Under the pieces are notes generated by a model. It was not told the DNA's origin. It searched no databases and saw only the letters and a list, made by a program, of their open reading frames with translations. A DNA stretch of 64,000 nt from Spirochaetales bacterium. Lineage in GTDB: Bacteria > Spirochaetota > Spirochaetia > Sphaerochaetales > Sphaerochaetaceae. The stretch is taken from contig JAHDQJ010000002.1 in assembly GCA_018433865.1 (NCBI GenBank), forward strand, positions 186,001 through 250,000. The letters are read 5' to 3'. The stretch's first letter is position 1. Each line of letters starts with the position of its first letter. A program made the translations under genes and the position numbers. Positions 8,082 to 15,331 of the stretch are shown piece by piece.

Positions 8082-8168
8082 TCAGAGGTACCGTACGGCT
8101 AGTGCAGCAACCGCCACCACGCATGAAACCACACCGAAATAGGTGAGGAACCAGGTGACTTTATCCAT
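8082..8168 (-). CDS. 28-residue single-span membrane peptide
   Basis: A very short ORF starting MDKVTWFLTYFGVV and ending AVRYL; nearly the whole peptide is one hydrophobic span with a basic C-terminus. Support for translation: AAGGAG about 8 nt before the ATG, a strong promoter at 8202-8231 on the same strand, and a terminator at 7993-8018, so it has a transcript of about 200 nt to itself. It lies between the lipoprotein genes and eetA in the EET locus. Small peptides like this often stabilise membrane complexes; which complex is unknown. The 60 nt between its TGA and the terminator contain no clear gene. Confidence 0.6.
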   Translation of the reverse strand: MDKVTWFLTYFGVVSCVVAVAALAVRYL

Positions 8169-8201
8169 GATGCGATCTCCTTGGGATGTATGGTATATCC
8201 T

Positions 8202-8231
8202 ATTAAATAATTTTTTATCGATTCATGTCAA
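8202..8231 (-). promoter_or_regulatory. Promoter of the 28-residue ORF with a TATCGAT box in the spacer
   Basis: Minus strand TTGACA (8226-8231), 18-nt spacer, TTTAAT (8202-8207). The spacer contains TTATCGAT (8215-8222), close to the TATCGATA motif seen upstream of neighbouring redox genes. Confidence 0.75.
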
Positions 8232-8251
8232 GCAGGTGCTTGCCAGAGACT

Positions 8252-8280
8252 TTGACAAGCGATTGGCAACCTGTTACGAT
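8252..8280 (+). promoter_or_regulatory. Promoter of eetA, start site at the ATG
   Basis: TTGACA (8252-8257), 17-nt spacer, TACGAT (8275-8280). Predicted transcription start about 8287, which is the A of the eetA start codon. Confidence 0.75.
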
Positions 8281-8286
8281 GCGCCC

Positions 8287-8661
8287 ATGCGGCGCCTCAA
8301 GCCTGGAGATTTCGTCATTCTCATCATCTCGGTGGCAATCATACTTCTCAGCATGAGATCCTTCGGCGAGTTTTCGGGAAAGCCGGAGGTCCGGGTCCGT
8401 GCGGGCGGCAAGCAGTGGGTCTACGATCTGTCTGTCGACACACGGGCCACCTTCGATGGACCGGTCGGCAGCACGACCATGGAGATTGAAGGGGGAAAAG
8501 TGCATGTGCACGACTCGGATTGCCGCAACAAGGTCTGTATCGCCGCAGGATGGATATCGAGACCCGGACAGTGGATCATCTGTCTCCCCAACGACGTGTT
8601 CATCCTGATCGAAGGCTCGGAAATCCAGGAGGAAGGAGGTGCCGATGACACGGCTTTCTGA
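8287..8661 (+). CDS. eetA: EetA-like NusG domain II protein
   Basis: Protein of 124 residues: one N-terminal membrane span (about residues 7-25), then a NusG domain II fold. The pattern is typical of this family: DSDCRNKVCIAAGWI and GQWIICLPN. The homologue in Listeria (EetA) is needed for flavin-based extracellular electron transfer. The start is ATG 8287, the only one that keeps the membrane span. There is no ribosome-binding site, and the -10 box ends 6 nt upstream, so the mRNA is probably leaderless. The 3' end overlaps eetB by 17 nt. It heads the eetA-eetB-fmnA-like operon. Confidence 0.8.
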   Translation: MRRLKPGDFVILIISVAIILLSMRSFGEFSGKPEVRVRAGGKQWVYDLSVDTRATFDGPVGSTTMEIEGGKVHVHDSDCRNKVCIAAGWISRPGQWIICLPNDVFILIEGSEIQEEGGADDTAF

Positions 8662-9184
8662 TCGCCACATTCCTGCACGGGTCGAATTCGTTGCGTTGCT
8701 TGCTGCGTTCGCACTCTTCCTTTCGACTGTCGAGTACATGATTCCGAAGCCGGTTCCTTTCATGCGGATCGGACTGGCAAACCTTCCGCTCATCATCGGA
8801 CTCGGCATCCTGAGCGACCGGGAATACTTCCTGTTGGCCGTACTCAAGGTCTTCGGACAAGGATTGGTCACCGGAACCATCTTCTCCTACATCATCCTTT
8901 TCTCGTTGGCAGGAACCGCGGCAAGCACGTTGGTCATGTATGTGTTCTATCGATTCGCCAGACGGTTCATCAGCCTCTTGGGCGTGAGCATCGCGGGAGC
9001 CATGGCAAGCAACATCGCGCAACTTCAGTTGAGCCGCTTGATACTCTTCGGGGATGCCGCACGCCTGATAGCCCCGCCCTTCCTCGCCGTCGGCCTGGTG
9101 ACATCCATCCTCTTGGGGCTTTTCGCCGAGAGTTTCGTCGTCAAATCCCAATGGTATGCGAAGCAAAAGGAGAATCGTCCATGA
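8645..9184 (+). CDS. eetB: EetB-like Gx transporter family membrane protein
   Basis: Integral membrane protein of 179 residues in the Gx transporter (heptaprenyl diphosphate synthase component I, Hpre_diP_synt_I) family, related in fold to ECF transporter S components. It starts near LLAAFALFLSTVEYMIPKP and contains MRIGLANLPLIIGL, both characteristic. In Listeria EetB works with EetA in extracellular electron transfer; the transported molecule is not established here. GGAGG at 8635-8639 gives ATG 8645. Overlaps eetA upstream and the next gene by ATGA. Confidence 0.82.
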   Translation: MTRLSDRHIPARVEFVALLAAFALFLSTVEYMIPKPVPFMRIGLANLPLIIGLGILSDREYFLLAVLKVFGQGLVTGTIFSYIILFSLAGTAASTLVMYVFYRFARRFISLLGVSIAGAMASNIAQLQLSRLILFGDAARLIAPPFLAVGLVTSILLGLFAESFVVKSQWYAKQKENRP

Positions 9185-9786
9185 GCGCATCGCAGGCAAC
9201 ATTGCTCATGGGAATCCTCTCCCTGCCCGCACTCCTGCTACAGGACAATCTGCTCGGAATTGCGTGCCAGGTGCTCTATGTCATATTCCTCGCGATTGGT
9301 CGGGGCAGGAAGTTCAGGATCCTTCCGAACCTGATCCTCCTGATCAGCGTATCCAGCGCACACCTGCTGCAACCGAACGGACTGCACTTGGTCTCCCTGG
9401 GAGGATTCTCCGTTACCTTGGGAGCCTTGCTCCTCGGAGCGAGGAAGGCACTTACCTTGATGGGGCTGCTCTACCTCTCCCACTACATGGTCTCGGGACG
9501 TCCCGAGTTCCCAGGAAAGCTGGGCAAGCTCGTGGCCATGCAGTTCTACTATTTCGAGAGGATCACCACAGGTTGGCGTTCGATCCAACCGAAGAGACCC
9601 TTCATCGGGGCGATAGACCGGTTGATGTTGCTTCTCGAAGATTCCGGGAGCGAACCTGCAAGCATTTCCACCAAGGGTTCCCTACGGGCGACCACACGGG
9701 TGCTCATCACGAACGCTATGCATGTGCTCGTACTCTGGTCACTCTTTTTCGCAGGATATCTCGGATTGCTCCCCGCCTTCGGATGA
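9181..9786 (+). CDS. EcfT/FmnA-like membrane protein
   Basis: Membrane protein of 201 residues with 4-5 likely spans. It follows EetB with an ATGA overlap and AAGGAG upstream. The order EetA-EetB-(EcfT-like) followed by an ApbE gene suggests the counterpart of Listeria FmnA, the ECF transmembrane subunit that with RibU supplies FAD outside the cell for flavinylation. The sequence is shorter than usual EcfT, and I do not see the paired Ala-Arg-X coupling motifs clearly, so the assignment rests mainly on context. No ATPase or S component apart from EetB is visible in the window. Confidence 0.55.
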   Translation: MSASQATLLMGILSLPALLLQDNLLGIACQVLYVIFLAIGRGRKFRILPNLILLISVSSAHLLQPNGLHLVSLGGFSVTLGALLLGARKALTLMGLLYLSHYMVSGRPEFPGKLGKLVAMQFYYFERITTGWRSIQPKRPFIGAIDRLMLLLEDSGSEPASISTKGSLRATTRVLITNAMHVLVLWSLFFAGYLGLLPAFG

Positions 9787-9787
9787 C

Positions 9788-10852
9788 TCAGGGTGCCGCA
9801 AGCGTGAACTGCTGATCGCTGATCGTATAACTGAGTGTTCCGTCCTGCAATCCCCGCGAGAGATACAGATGATGTTCCTTGTCGATGATCACCGCCTCGA
9901 CACCCTCCAAGGAATTGATCAGGGCCATCCCCTTTTCAAGTCCCAATGAGTAGACGGAGGTCGAAAGGGCATCGGCGATGAACGAATCCCCGGTGATGAT
10001 GCTCGCACTGGTCAGGTCGGTTTCCACCGGATACCCGGTTCCGGTATCAAGGATGTGGTGATACACGATGCCATCGAGCTCGAGATAACGCTCATAAGGT
10101 CCGCTGGTGACCAACGCCTTGTCCTCCAATCCGATGATCATCACATGTCCGCCCCGCTCGGCCTCAGGATTCTGGACACCGATCCGCCAAGGGCTTCCGT
10201 CGACCCTGGTTCCCATGACCAAGACATTGCCCCCGAGATTGATGATCGCCTTTTCGACGCCGAAGGAGGCGAGCACCTCGGCGACCTCATCCGCTGCATA
10301 TCCCTTTGCGATGCCACCCAGGTCGATGACCATTCCGGCATCGAGAAGCTCCACGGTGGAGTGTTCGGCATCAAGCACCACCCGTTCATACCCGACCAGT
10401 GGCAACAGATTGTCGATCTCCTCTTGGGGAGGACGGCGGGGATTGTCCCCTCCGATGTCCCAGGCCTTGACCAACGGCCCGATCGTGGGATCGAACGCAC
10501 CATGACTCATCCTGGCGGCATCAAGGGCTTTGCCGATCACCAGGAAGGTATCCTCGGAGACCGAAACCGGACCGAGCCCTGCGGATCTGTTGATCGTTGC
10601 GACCTCGCTGGTATCCAGATGGAGACTCATCCGCTGTTCGATTTCCGCGATGCGCGCGAACGCCTTGTCGAACGCAATGTCATCCACCACATCATATATG
10701 GTGATGCGACAGACGGTCCCGAGCATGAGCTCAGAGCGGGAACGCGGTTCCGTGGAGACCCTCTCGGAGCCCCTGGAACACGAAATGGTGAAGATTATCA
10801 GAAAAATGATTCCGATAAAAAAGAACTGAATTGCATTATTGGTACGTTTCAT
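9788..10852 (-). CDS. apbE: ApbE flavin transferase lipoprotein
   Basis: Lipoprotein of 354 residues, lipobox TISC (Cys25), anchored at the outer face of the membrane. ApbE hydrolyses FAD and links FMN covalently to Thr or Ser of exported proteins. Family motifs are complete: GAFDPTIGPLVKAW, DLGGIAKGYAAD, NLGGNV, TSGPYERY and HHILDTGTGYP, then DSFIADALSTSVYSLG. The obvious client is the triple FMN-domain lipoprotein at 5503-6810. It is transcribed away from ndh2. A weak TTCGCA-N17-TACATA promoter ends 8 nt before ATG 10852 with no ribosome-binding site, so it may be leaderless; a 13-nt palindrome overlaps this promoter. Confidence 0.93.
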   Translation of the reverse strand: MKRTNNAIQFFFIGIIFLIIFTISCSRGSERVSTEPRSRSELMLGTVCRITIYDVVDDIAFDKAFARIAEIEQRMSLHLDTSEVATINRSAGLGPVSVSEDTFLVIGKALDAARMSHGAFDPTIGPLVKAWDIGGDNPRRPPQEEIDNLLPLVGYERVVLDAEHSTVELLDAGMVIDLGGIAKGYAADEVAEVLASFGVEKAIINLGGNVLVMGTRVDGSPWRIGVQNPEAERGGHVMIIGLEDKALVTSGPYERYLELDGIVYHHILDTGTGYPVETDLTSASIITGDSFIADALSTSVYSLGLEKGMALINSLEGVEAVIIDKEHHLYLSRGLQDGTLSYTISDQQFTLAAP

Positions 10853-10875
10853 GATACTACTATGTAAGTGATATA

Positions 10876-10888
10876 TCGCATAATGCGA
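10876..10888. promoter_or_regulatory. Palindrome in the apbE-ndh2 divergent region
   Basis: TCGCAT-A-ATGCGA, a perfect 6-bp dyad around a single A, in the 131-bp divergent intergenic region. It overlaps the probable -35 element of apbE and could coordinate both genes. Confidence 0.45.
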
Positions 10889-10983
10889 AAAACAGCAACC
10901 ATCACTGACGGACCTGCATGTCCGTCATCCACTATCAGTACGAAGCATTACGGTTTACGGACCAGAGGATAAGGAGATTCTAC

Positions 10984-13032
10984 ATGGATAAGAAAAGGAT
11001 TGTGATTCTTGGCGGAGGATATGCCGGAGTCCATGCGGCAAAGGTGCTGCACAAGGCCTTCAAGAAATTGAAAGACACTGTGGAAGTCACGCTGATCGAC
11101 CGCCACAACTACCACACCCTCATGACAGAATTGCATGAAGTGGCAGGAAATAGGGTTGACGAATCATCGGTAAAGATTTCCTACAACCGAATCTTCGCCG
11201 GAACGACGGTGAATGTGATTCGCGATGAGATCAAGCACATCGATTTCGAGAAGCAGGTCCTTGAAGGGATCGGCGCAACCTATGCGTATGATCAGCTGCT
11301 CATCGCGACCGGTGCGGAACCGACCGACTTCAACATACCCGGAGTCAAGGAACACGCTTTTTATCTCTGGAGCCTCGAGGATGCGCTTCGCATCAAGCGC
11401 CACATCATCGACATGGTGACTGCAGCCTCCTACGAGAAGGATGCACAGAAGCGAAGGGAGATGCTCACCTTCGCAGTCGCGGGCGGTGGATTCACCGGTG
11501 TCGAGCTCGTAGGCGAGCTGATCGAGTGGTTGCCGATCCTCTGCAAGGAACACGGTGTGGACTTCAATGAGGTGAAGCTCATGAACGTCGAGGCGTTGGG
11601 AAACATCCTCAACATGCTGACCGACAAGCCCCGCCAGAAGGCGATCGAGTACATGCACAAGCATGGGGTCGAGATCAAGACCAACAGCCTGATCATCAAT
11701 GCCGATGAGAACGGATTCACGATCAAGGACGGTACGGTAGTCAAGACCAAGACCCTCGTGTGGACCTGCGGAGTCCGCGGCACCACGTTCTGCCACAATC
11801 TCCCCCTCACCGACGGAAAGGTCCAGAGGAAGAAGGTCGACGAGTTCATGCGCTCCCCCGATTACAAGAACGTCTATCTCGCAGGTGACGGAATCTGGTT
11901 CATGGAGGATGGCAAGCCGGTCGGACAGATCGTCGAGGCCGCCGAGCAGACCGCAGCCACGGCAGCACACGGCATCATCTACAACATCAAGTCGGAGTTG
12001 GGACTGAAAGTACAGGAGCCTGCGCCGTTCAAGTCCAACTTCCACGGGTTCATGGTTTCCATCGGCGGCCGTTACGCGGTATCGAATACCATGGGTGTCG
12101 TCATGTACGGATTCTTCGCACAGGCGATCAAGCACATGGTCAACATGTATTACCAGTTCGGCGTGTGCGGAGTGAACGGTGCGTGGACCTACTTCAAGCA
12201 TGAGATTCTCAATATCAAGCACCGCCGTTCCCTGATCGGCGGCTTGGCTTCCTATCGGGTCCCTCCGTACTGGATCGTATTCCTCCGCATGTATCTCGGT
12301 GTCATGTGGTTGATCGAAGGTGGGAACAAGATCGTCGAAGGCTGGCTTACCGACACCACCGGCAGCAAGGTCTACTGGGGACCGCTCCCGGGCGCCGAAG
12401 GCGGTGATGCAGTCGCAGCTGCCTCGGAAGCGGTGGTGGAAACCGTCGCAGAGGTGGTTGGTGGAGTATCGGTTGCTTCCGCTTCCTACGCTGCCCCCGC
12501 GGCAGTCGAGACGGTGAGTGCCGCGAGCGGCGCGGTCGTCGAGACCGTGACCAGTGCAAGCGGGTACGCGACCGAAGTCGTCGGAGAGGTTGCCACGAAG
12601 GTCAAGCAGTTCGCCCCGCCGTTGCTCGATCAGCCGCTCGGCATCTATACATGGATCAACGAGACCTTCGTTGCCGCTGCTCCCTACCTGTTCCAGCTCA
12701 TGATCGTTCTCGCTGAGGTCGGAATCGGACTGTGCTTCCTTGCAGGTCTGTTCACCTTCCCCGCAGCAATCGTATCGATCGGATTGTCGATCATGTTCCT
12801 TATCGGAGCACTCGCCGGCAAGGAAATCCTCTGGTACATGGCTGTCTCGATCGTCATGCTCGGCGGTGCCGGCCGTGCACTCGGTCTCGACTACTGGGTG
12901 ATGCCCTACCTGAAGAAATTGTGGAACAAGACTCCGATCGCAAAGAAGCTCTACTTCTTCATGGATGAGCCTGAGTTCACCCGCAAGCAGATGGAGAGAC
13001 GTCTGGCAAAGCAGAAGGATGCATCCCTATAA
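10984..13032 (+). CDS. ndh2: Type II NADH dehydrogenase with C-terminal membrane domain (Ndh2)
   Basis: Protein of 682 residues. The N-terminal 400 residues are an NDH-2 flavoenzyme: FAD loop ILGGGYAG, NADH loop VAGGGFTGVELVGE, TCGVRG and LAGDGIWF. It transfers electrons from NADH to quinone. The C-terminal part is unlike respiratory NDH-2: a span near 435-455, an Ala/Val-rich low-complexity stretch (about 470-540), then a DoxX-like group of spans (about 565-640). Listeria Ndh2, dedicated to extracellular electron transfer, has a comparable extra membrane domain. ATG 10984 has AAGGAG upstream. The quinone-side gene follows after 2 nt. Confidence 0.88.
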   Translation: MDKKRIVILGGGYAGVHAAKVLHKAFKKLKDTVEVTLIDRHNYHTLMTELHEVAGNRVDESSVKISYNRIFAGTTVNVIRDEIKHIDFEKQVLEGIGATYAYDQLLIATGAEPTDFNIPGVKEHAFYLWSLEDALRIKRHIIDMVTAASYEKDAQKRREMLTFAVAGGGFTGVELVGELIEWLPILCKEHGVDFNEVKLMNVEALGNILNMLTDKPRQKAIEYMHKHGVEIKTNSLIINADENGFTIKDGTVVKTKTLVWTCGVRGTTFCHNLPLTDGKVQRKKVDEFMRSPDYKNVYLAGDGIWFMEDGKPVGQIVEAAEQTAATAAHGIIYNIKSELGLKVQEPAPFKSNFHGFMVSIGGRYAVSNTMGVVMYGFFAQAIKHMVNMYYQFGVCGVNGAWTYFKHEILNIKHRRSLIGGLASYRVPPYWIVFLRMYLGVMWLIEGGNKIVEGWLTDTTGSKVYWGPLPGAEGGDAVAAASEAVVETVAEVVGGVSVASASYAAPAAVETVSAASGAVVETVTSASGYATEVVGEVATKVKQFAPPLLDQPLGIYTWINETFVAAAPYLFQLMIVLAEVGIGLCFLAGLFTFPAAIVSIGLSIMFLIGALAGKEILWYMAVSIVMLGGAGRALGLDYWVMPYLKKLWNKTPIAKKLYFFMDEPEFTRKQMERRLAKQKDASL

Positions 13033-13034
13033 TC

Positions 13035-14021
13035 ATGAATGAGTTTTGGAAAGACGAACCGACGATTTCCTCCGAACTGGAGGACGTCGGTTCGTTGATA
13101 CATGATGCGATTGATCGCTCACACAGCTTTGTCAGGCAACTGCTGTCCGCCCAGGTAAAGACCAACGGGAAAATGCTCCGCCCTGCCCTGGTCCTCATCG
13201 GATCGAGGTTGGGCGATCCTGCGCGCCGTGACGGGGCAAAGAAGATCGCCAGCGTGCTGGAGATGATCCACATGGCATCGCTGGTGCATGACGATATCAT
13301 CGACGACGCACGTACCCGCAGGGGATTGCCGACGCTCTACGCCCAAGCGGGTGCGAAGCAGGCGGTCCTTGCGGGAGACTATCTGCTCTCGAGGGCGATG
13401 GCCCTGGTCGGAGGAAGAGAAGGAGACCTTGAGGCATCGACGGTCTCGAACGCGTTCAGCCGATTGTGCGAGAGCGAACTTGACCAGGATGCCGGCCAAG
13501 GCGATTTCACCATCTCGGCGAATACCTACATGCGCCGTATCGCGGGAAAGACCGCATCGCTGTTCGCACTGAGCTCCTATGCAGGAGCTGCGGTGGCGAA
13601 GGCTGACGCATGCGCACAGCGAAAGATGCACCGCATCGGGTACCTCATGGGCATGGCATTCCAGATCCAGGATGATATCCTCGATTACGACGGTCATGCA
13701 GAGAAGCTCGGCAAGGAACCGGGAAGGGATATCCTCAACGGTATTCCTACCCTTCCCCTGCTCGCTGCGTTGAAGAAGGAGAAGGTGCTGCCTGTCGAAG
13801 AGCAACTGCTGCACCAGATCACCGCGAAACAAAAGATCTCGAAGCGGGATGCGGCGAAGGCGGTCAAGAGAGTCGTTCAGCTCGGAGGACTGCAGGAGGC
13901 GAAAGGGATCGCTGGCAAGTATGCCGACCGTGCCACGCATGATATCCGAAGCTTGGGACACGATGAGGTCGAACGTATCCTTCTTTGGGTGTTCGACAGA
14001 CTGTCAGGCCGCCGGACCTGA
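13035..14021 (+). CDS. Polyprenyl diphosphate synthase (DmkB-like)
   Basis: trans-Prenyltransferase of 328 residues that elongates isoprenoid diphosphates for a quinone side chain. Both aspartate-rich motifs are intact: VHDDIID with the basic RTRRG after it, and QIQDDILDY. It starts 2 nt after ndh2 and is translated from the same mRNA. In Listeria the EET locus also carries a polyprenyl synthase (DmkB) making the demethylmenaquinone used by Ndh2, which suggests the same job here. Chain length cannot be read from sequence. No DmkA/MenA is in the window. Confidence 0.87.
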   Translation: MNEFWKDEPTISSELEDVGSLIHDAIDRSHSFVRQLLSAQVKTNGKMLRPALVLIGSRLGDPARRDGAKKIASVLEMIHMASLVHDDIIDDARTRRGLPTLYAQAGAKQAVLAGDYLLSRAMALVGGREGDLEASTVSNAFSRLCESELDQDAGQGDFTISANTYMRRIAGKTASLFALSSYAGAAVAKADACAQRKMHRIGYLMGMAFQIQDDILDYDGHAEKLGKEPGRDILNGIPTLPLLAALKKEKVLPVEEQLLHQITAKQKISKRDAAKAVKRVVQLGGLQEAKGIAGKYADRATHDIRSLGHDEVERILLWVFDRLSGRRT

Positions 14022-14033
14022 GAGGAAACAGCC

Positions 14034-14282
14034 ATGTCAATGTCAATTGAAGAGCAGGTCCTCGAATCTGAGTACCAGCTCATGCTCGATCACCTTACCC
14101 TGCGCTCCCGAGGCTCAGGCTTCCTGATCGAAGATATCGAACAGGAATTCGAACACCTGTTGGTCTACCAAGGCCAGGATTGGGTCGGCCGCGGAGAGAT
14201 CAAGAATGCAGAGATACAAGGGCACGTCTACGCGTATCAGATTTTCTTGAAACGATGGAAAGAAGCCCACCTGAACAATTGA
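14034..14282 (+). CDS. Small acidic protein of unknown function
   Basis: Protein of 82 residues, mostly helical and acidic, with no membrane span or signal. I do not recognise a family. GAGG lies about 9 nt before ATG 14034. It is the last gene of the ndh2 operon, 12 nt after the polyprenyl synthase, and is followed at once by a strong terminator. Confidence 0.65.
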   Translation: MSMSIEEQVLESEYQLMLDHLTLRSRGSGFLIEDIEQEFEHLLVYQGQDWVGRGEIKNAEIQGHVYAYQIFLKRWKEAHLNN

Positions 14283-14286
14283 TCGA

Positions 14287-14310
14287 GGACCGCCGGATGG
14301 CGGTCCTTTT
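14287..14310 (+). terminator. Terminator of the ndh2 operon
   Basis: Perfect 8-bp stem GGACCGCC/GGCGGTCC with GGAT loop, followed by TTTT. Confidence 0.9.
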
Positions 14311-14321
14311 CCTCAACACCC

Positions 14322-15149
14322 TCAGAAATCGAAATTGTCCGGATCGGGACCGAACCGCTTGCCCACATGCAAGGCATCGATACGATGCATCTCATCCGCA
14401 GTCAAGGAGAAATCGAAGACCTGTGCGTTCTCCCTGATCCTGTGGTCATGCACGGATTTCGGAATCACCACGATCCCATGCTGGAGGTGCCACCTCAGGA
14501 CTACCTGGGCAGCGGTCTTTCCATGTACTGCGGCAATCTCCTGAAGGACAGGAAGATCAAGATTCCCCTTCATCAATGGACTCCAGGCCTCCACCGTGAT
14601 GTTCTGCAGCTTGCAGAAATCACGCAGCTCCTGCTGGTTCAGAAGCGGGTGCAGCTCTACCTGGTTCACCGCAGGAACGATATCACTTGATCCGAGGATC
14701 TCCTTCAAGTGATGTATCTGGAAATTGCTTACCCCGATCGCCCTGACCCGCTTCTGTCGGTACAGCTCGGTCATCGCACGCCATGTATCGAGGTACTTGC
14801 CCTTCACCGGCCAGTGGATCAGATACAGGTCGAGATAATCGGTCCCCAGCTTCGCAAGGCTCGTCTCGAAGGCTTTGAACGTACTTTCATACCCTTGGTC
14901 GGCGTTCCACACCTTGCTGGTGAGAAACAGCGTCTCCCGGTCGACGCCGCTCTCGCGGATCGCTTGTCCGACTCCCTCTTCGTTTCCATACACCGCAGCG
15001 GTGTCGATACTGCGATATCCTGCACGCAAGGCCGACTTCACGGAGTTGATCACCGGTGTCCCGTCACCAACCTTGAAGACTCCCAACCCGAATCCCGGCA
15101 TCTGCACGCCATTGTTGAGCATGATCGTATCCTGCAAGTTCCCTATCAT
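14322..15149 (-). CDS. Aldo-keto reductase (2,5-diketo-gluconate reductase type)
   Basis: NADPH-dependent reductase of 275 residues. The catalytic tetrad can be placed: Asp and Tyr in SIDTAAVYGNE, Lys in LTSKVWN, His in LIHWP. The cofactor segment IPKSVHDHRIREN is present near the C-terminus. The physiological substrate of this AKR5-like group varies. Start 15149 has AAGGAGG 8 nt upstream, and a promoter lies at 15179-15208. Convergent with the ndh2 operon. Confidence 0.9.
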   Translation of the reverse strand: MIGNLQDTIMLNNGVQMPGFGLGVFKVGDGTPVINSVKSALRAGYRSIDTAAVYGNEEGVGQAIRESGVDRETLFLTSKVWNADQGYESTFKAFETSLAKLGTDYLDLYLIHWPVKGKYLDTWRAMTELYRQKRVRAIGVSNFQIHHLKEILGSSDIVPAVNQVELHPLLNQQELRDFCKLQNITVEAWSPLMKGNLDLPVLQEIAAVHGKTAAQVVLRWHLQHGIVVIPKSVHDHRIRENAQVFDFSLTADEMHRIDALHVGKRFGPDPDNFDF

Positions 15150-15178
15150 GTATCGAACCTCCTTGTTCCCTTGGATAC

Positions 15179-15208
15179 AGTATACTTGAGAATCGGCAGA
15201 AGGGCCAA
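15179..15208 (-). promoter_or_regulatory. Promoter of the aldo-keto reductase gene
   Basis: Minus strand TTGGCC (15203-15208), 18-nt spacer, TATACT (15179-15184). Confidence 0.75.
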
Positions 15209-15252
15209 TCACTGAGAATATGAACGTACAATCATATGATTAAGGAATCATC

Positions 15253-15262
15253 TTATCGATAA
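15253..15262. promoter_or_regulatory. TTATCGATAA palindrome upstream of the rhodanese gene
   Basis: A perfect 10-nt palindrome 70 nt before the rhodanese lipoprotein ATG. It contains the same TATCGATA core found before the FMN, second-lipoprotein and cytochrome genes. Confidence 0.5.
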
Positions 15263-15331
15263 ATAAACATCTATTAATTCTTCGATATATATGTTATCCA
15301 TATACCAGTTACACTTTTTTAAGGAGAATAT

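Noticed and set aside
7993-8084. Selenocysteine read-through of the TGA of the 28-residue ORF into a Cys-rich extension (..CFHCCPC..)
   Set aside because: The extended frame runs through the transcription terminator without a stop. The only hairpin after the TGA (8039-8054) is far away and has a CCUU loop without G.
13020-13037. CTATAATC just before the polyprenyl synthase ATG (and TATAATCC before livM) as -10 boxes
   Set aside because: They lie 1-2 nt from the ATG, so the transcript would start inside the gene; both genes are within tight operons.
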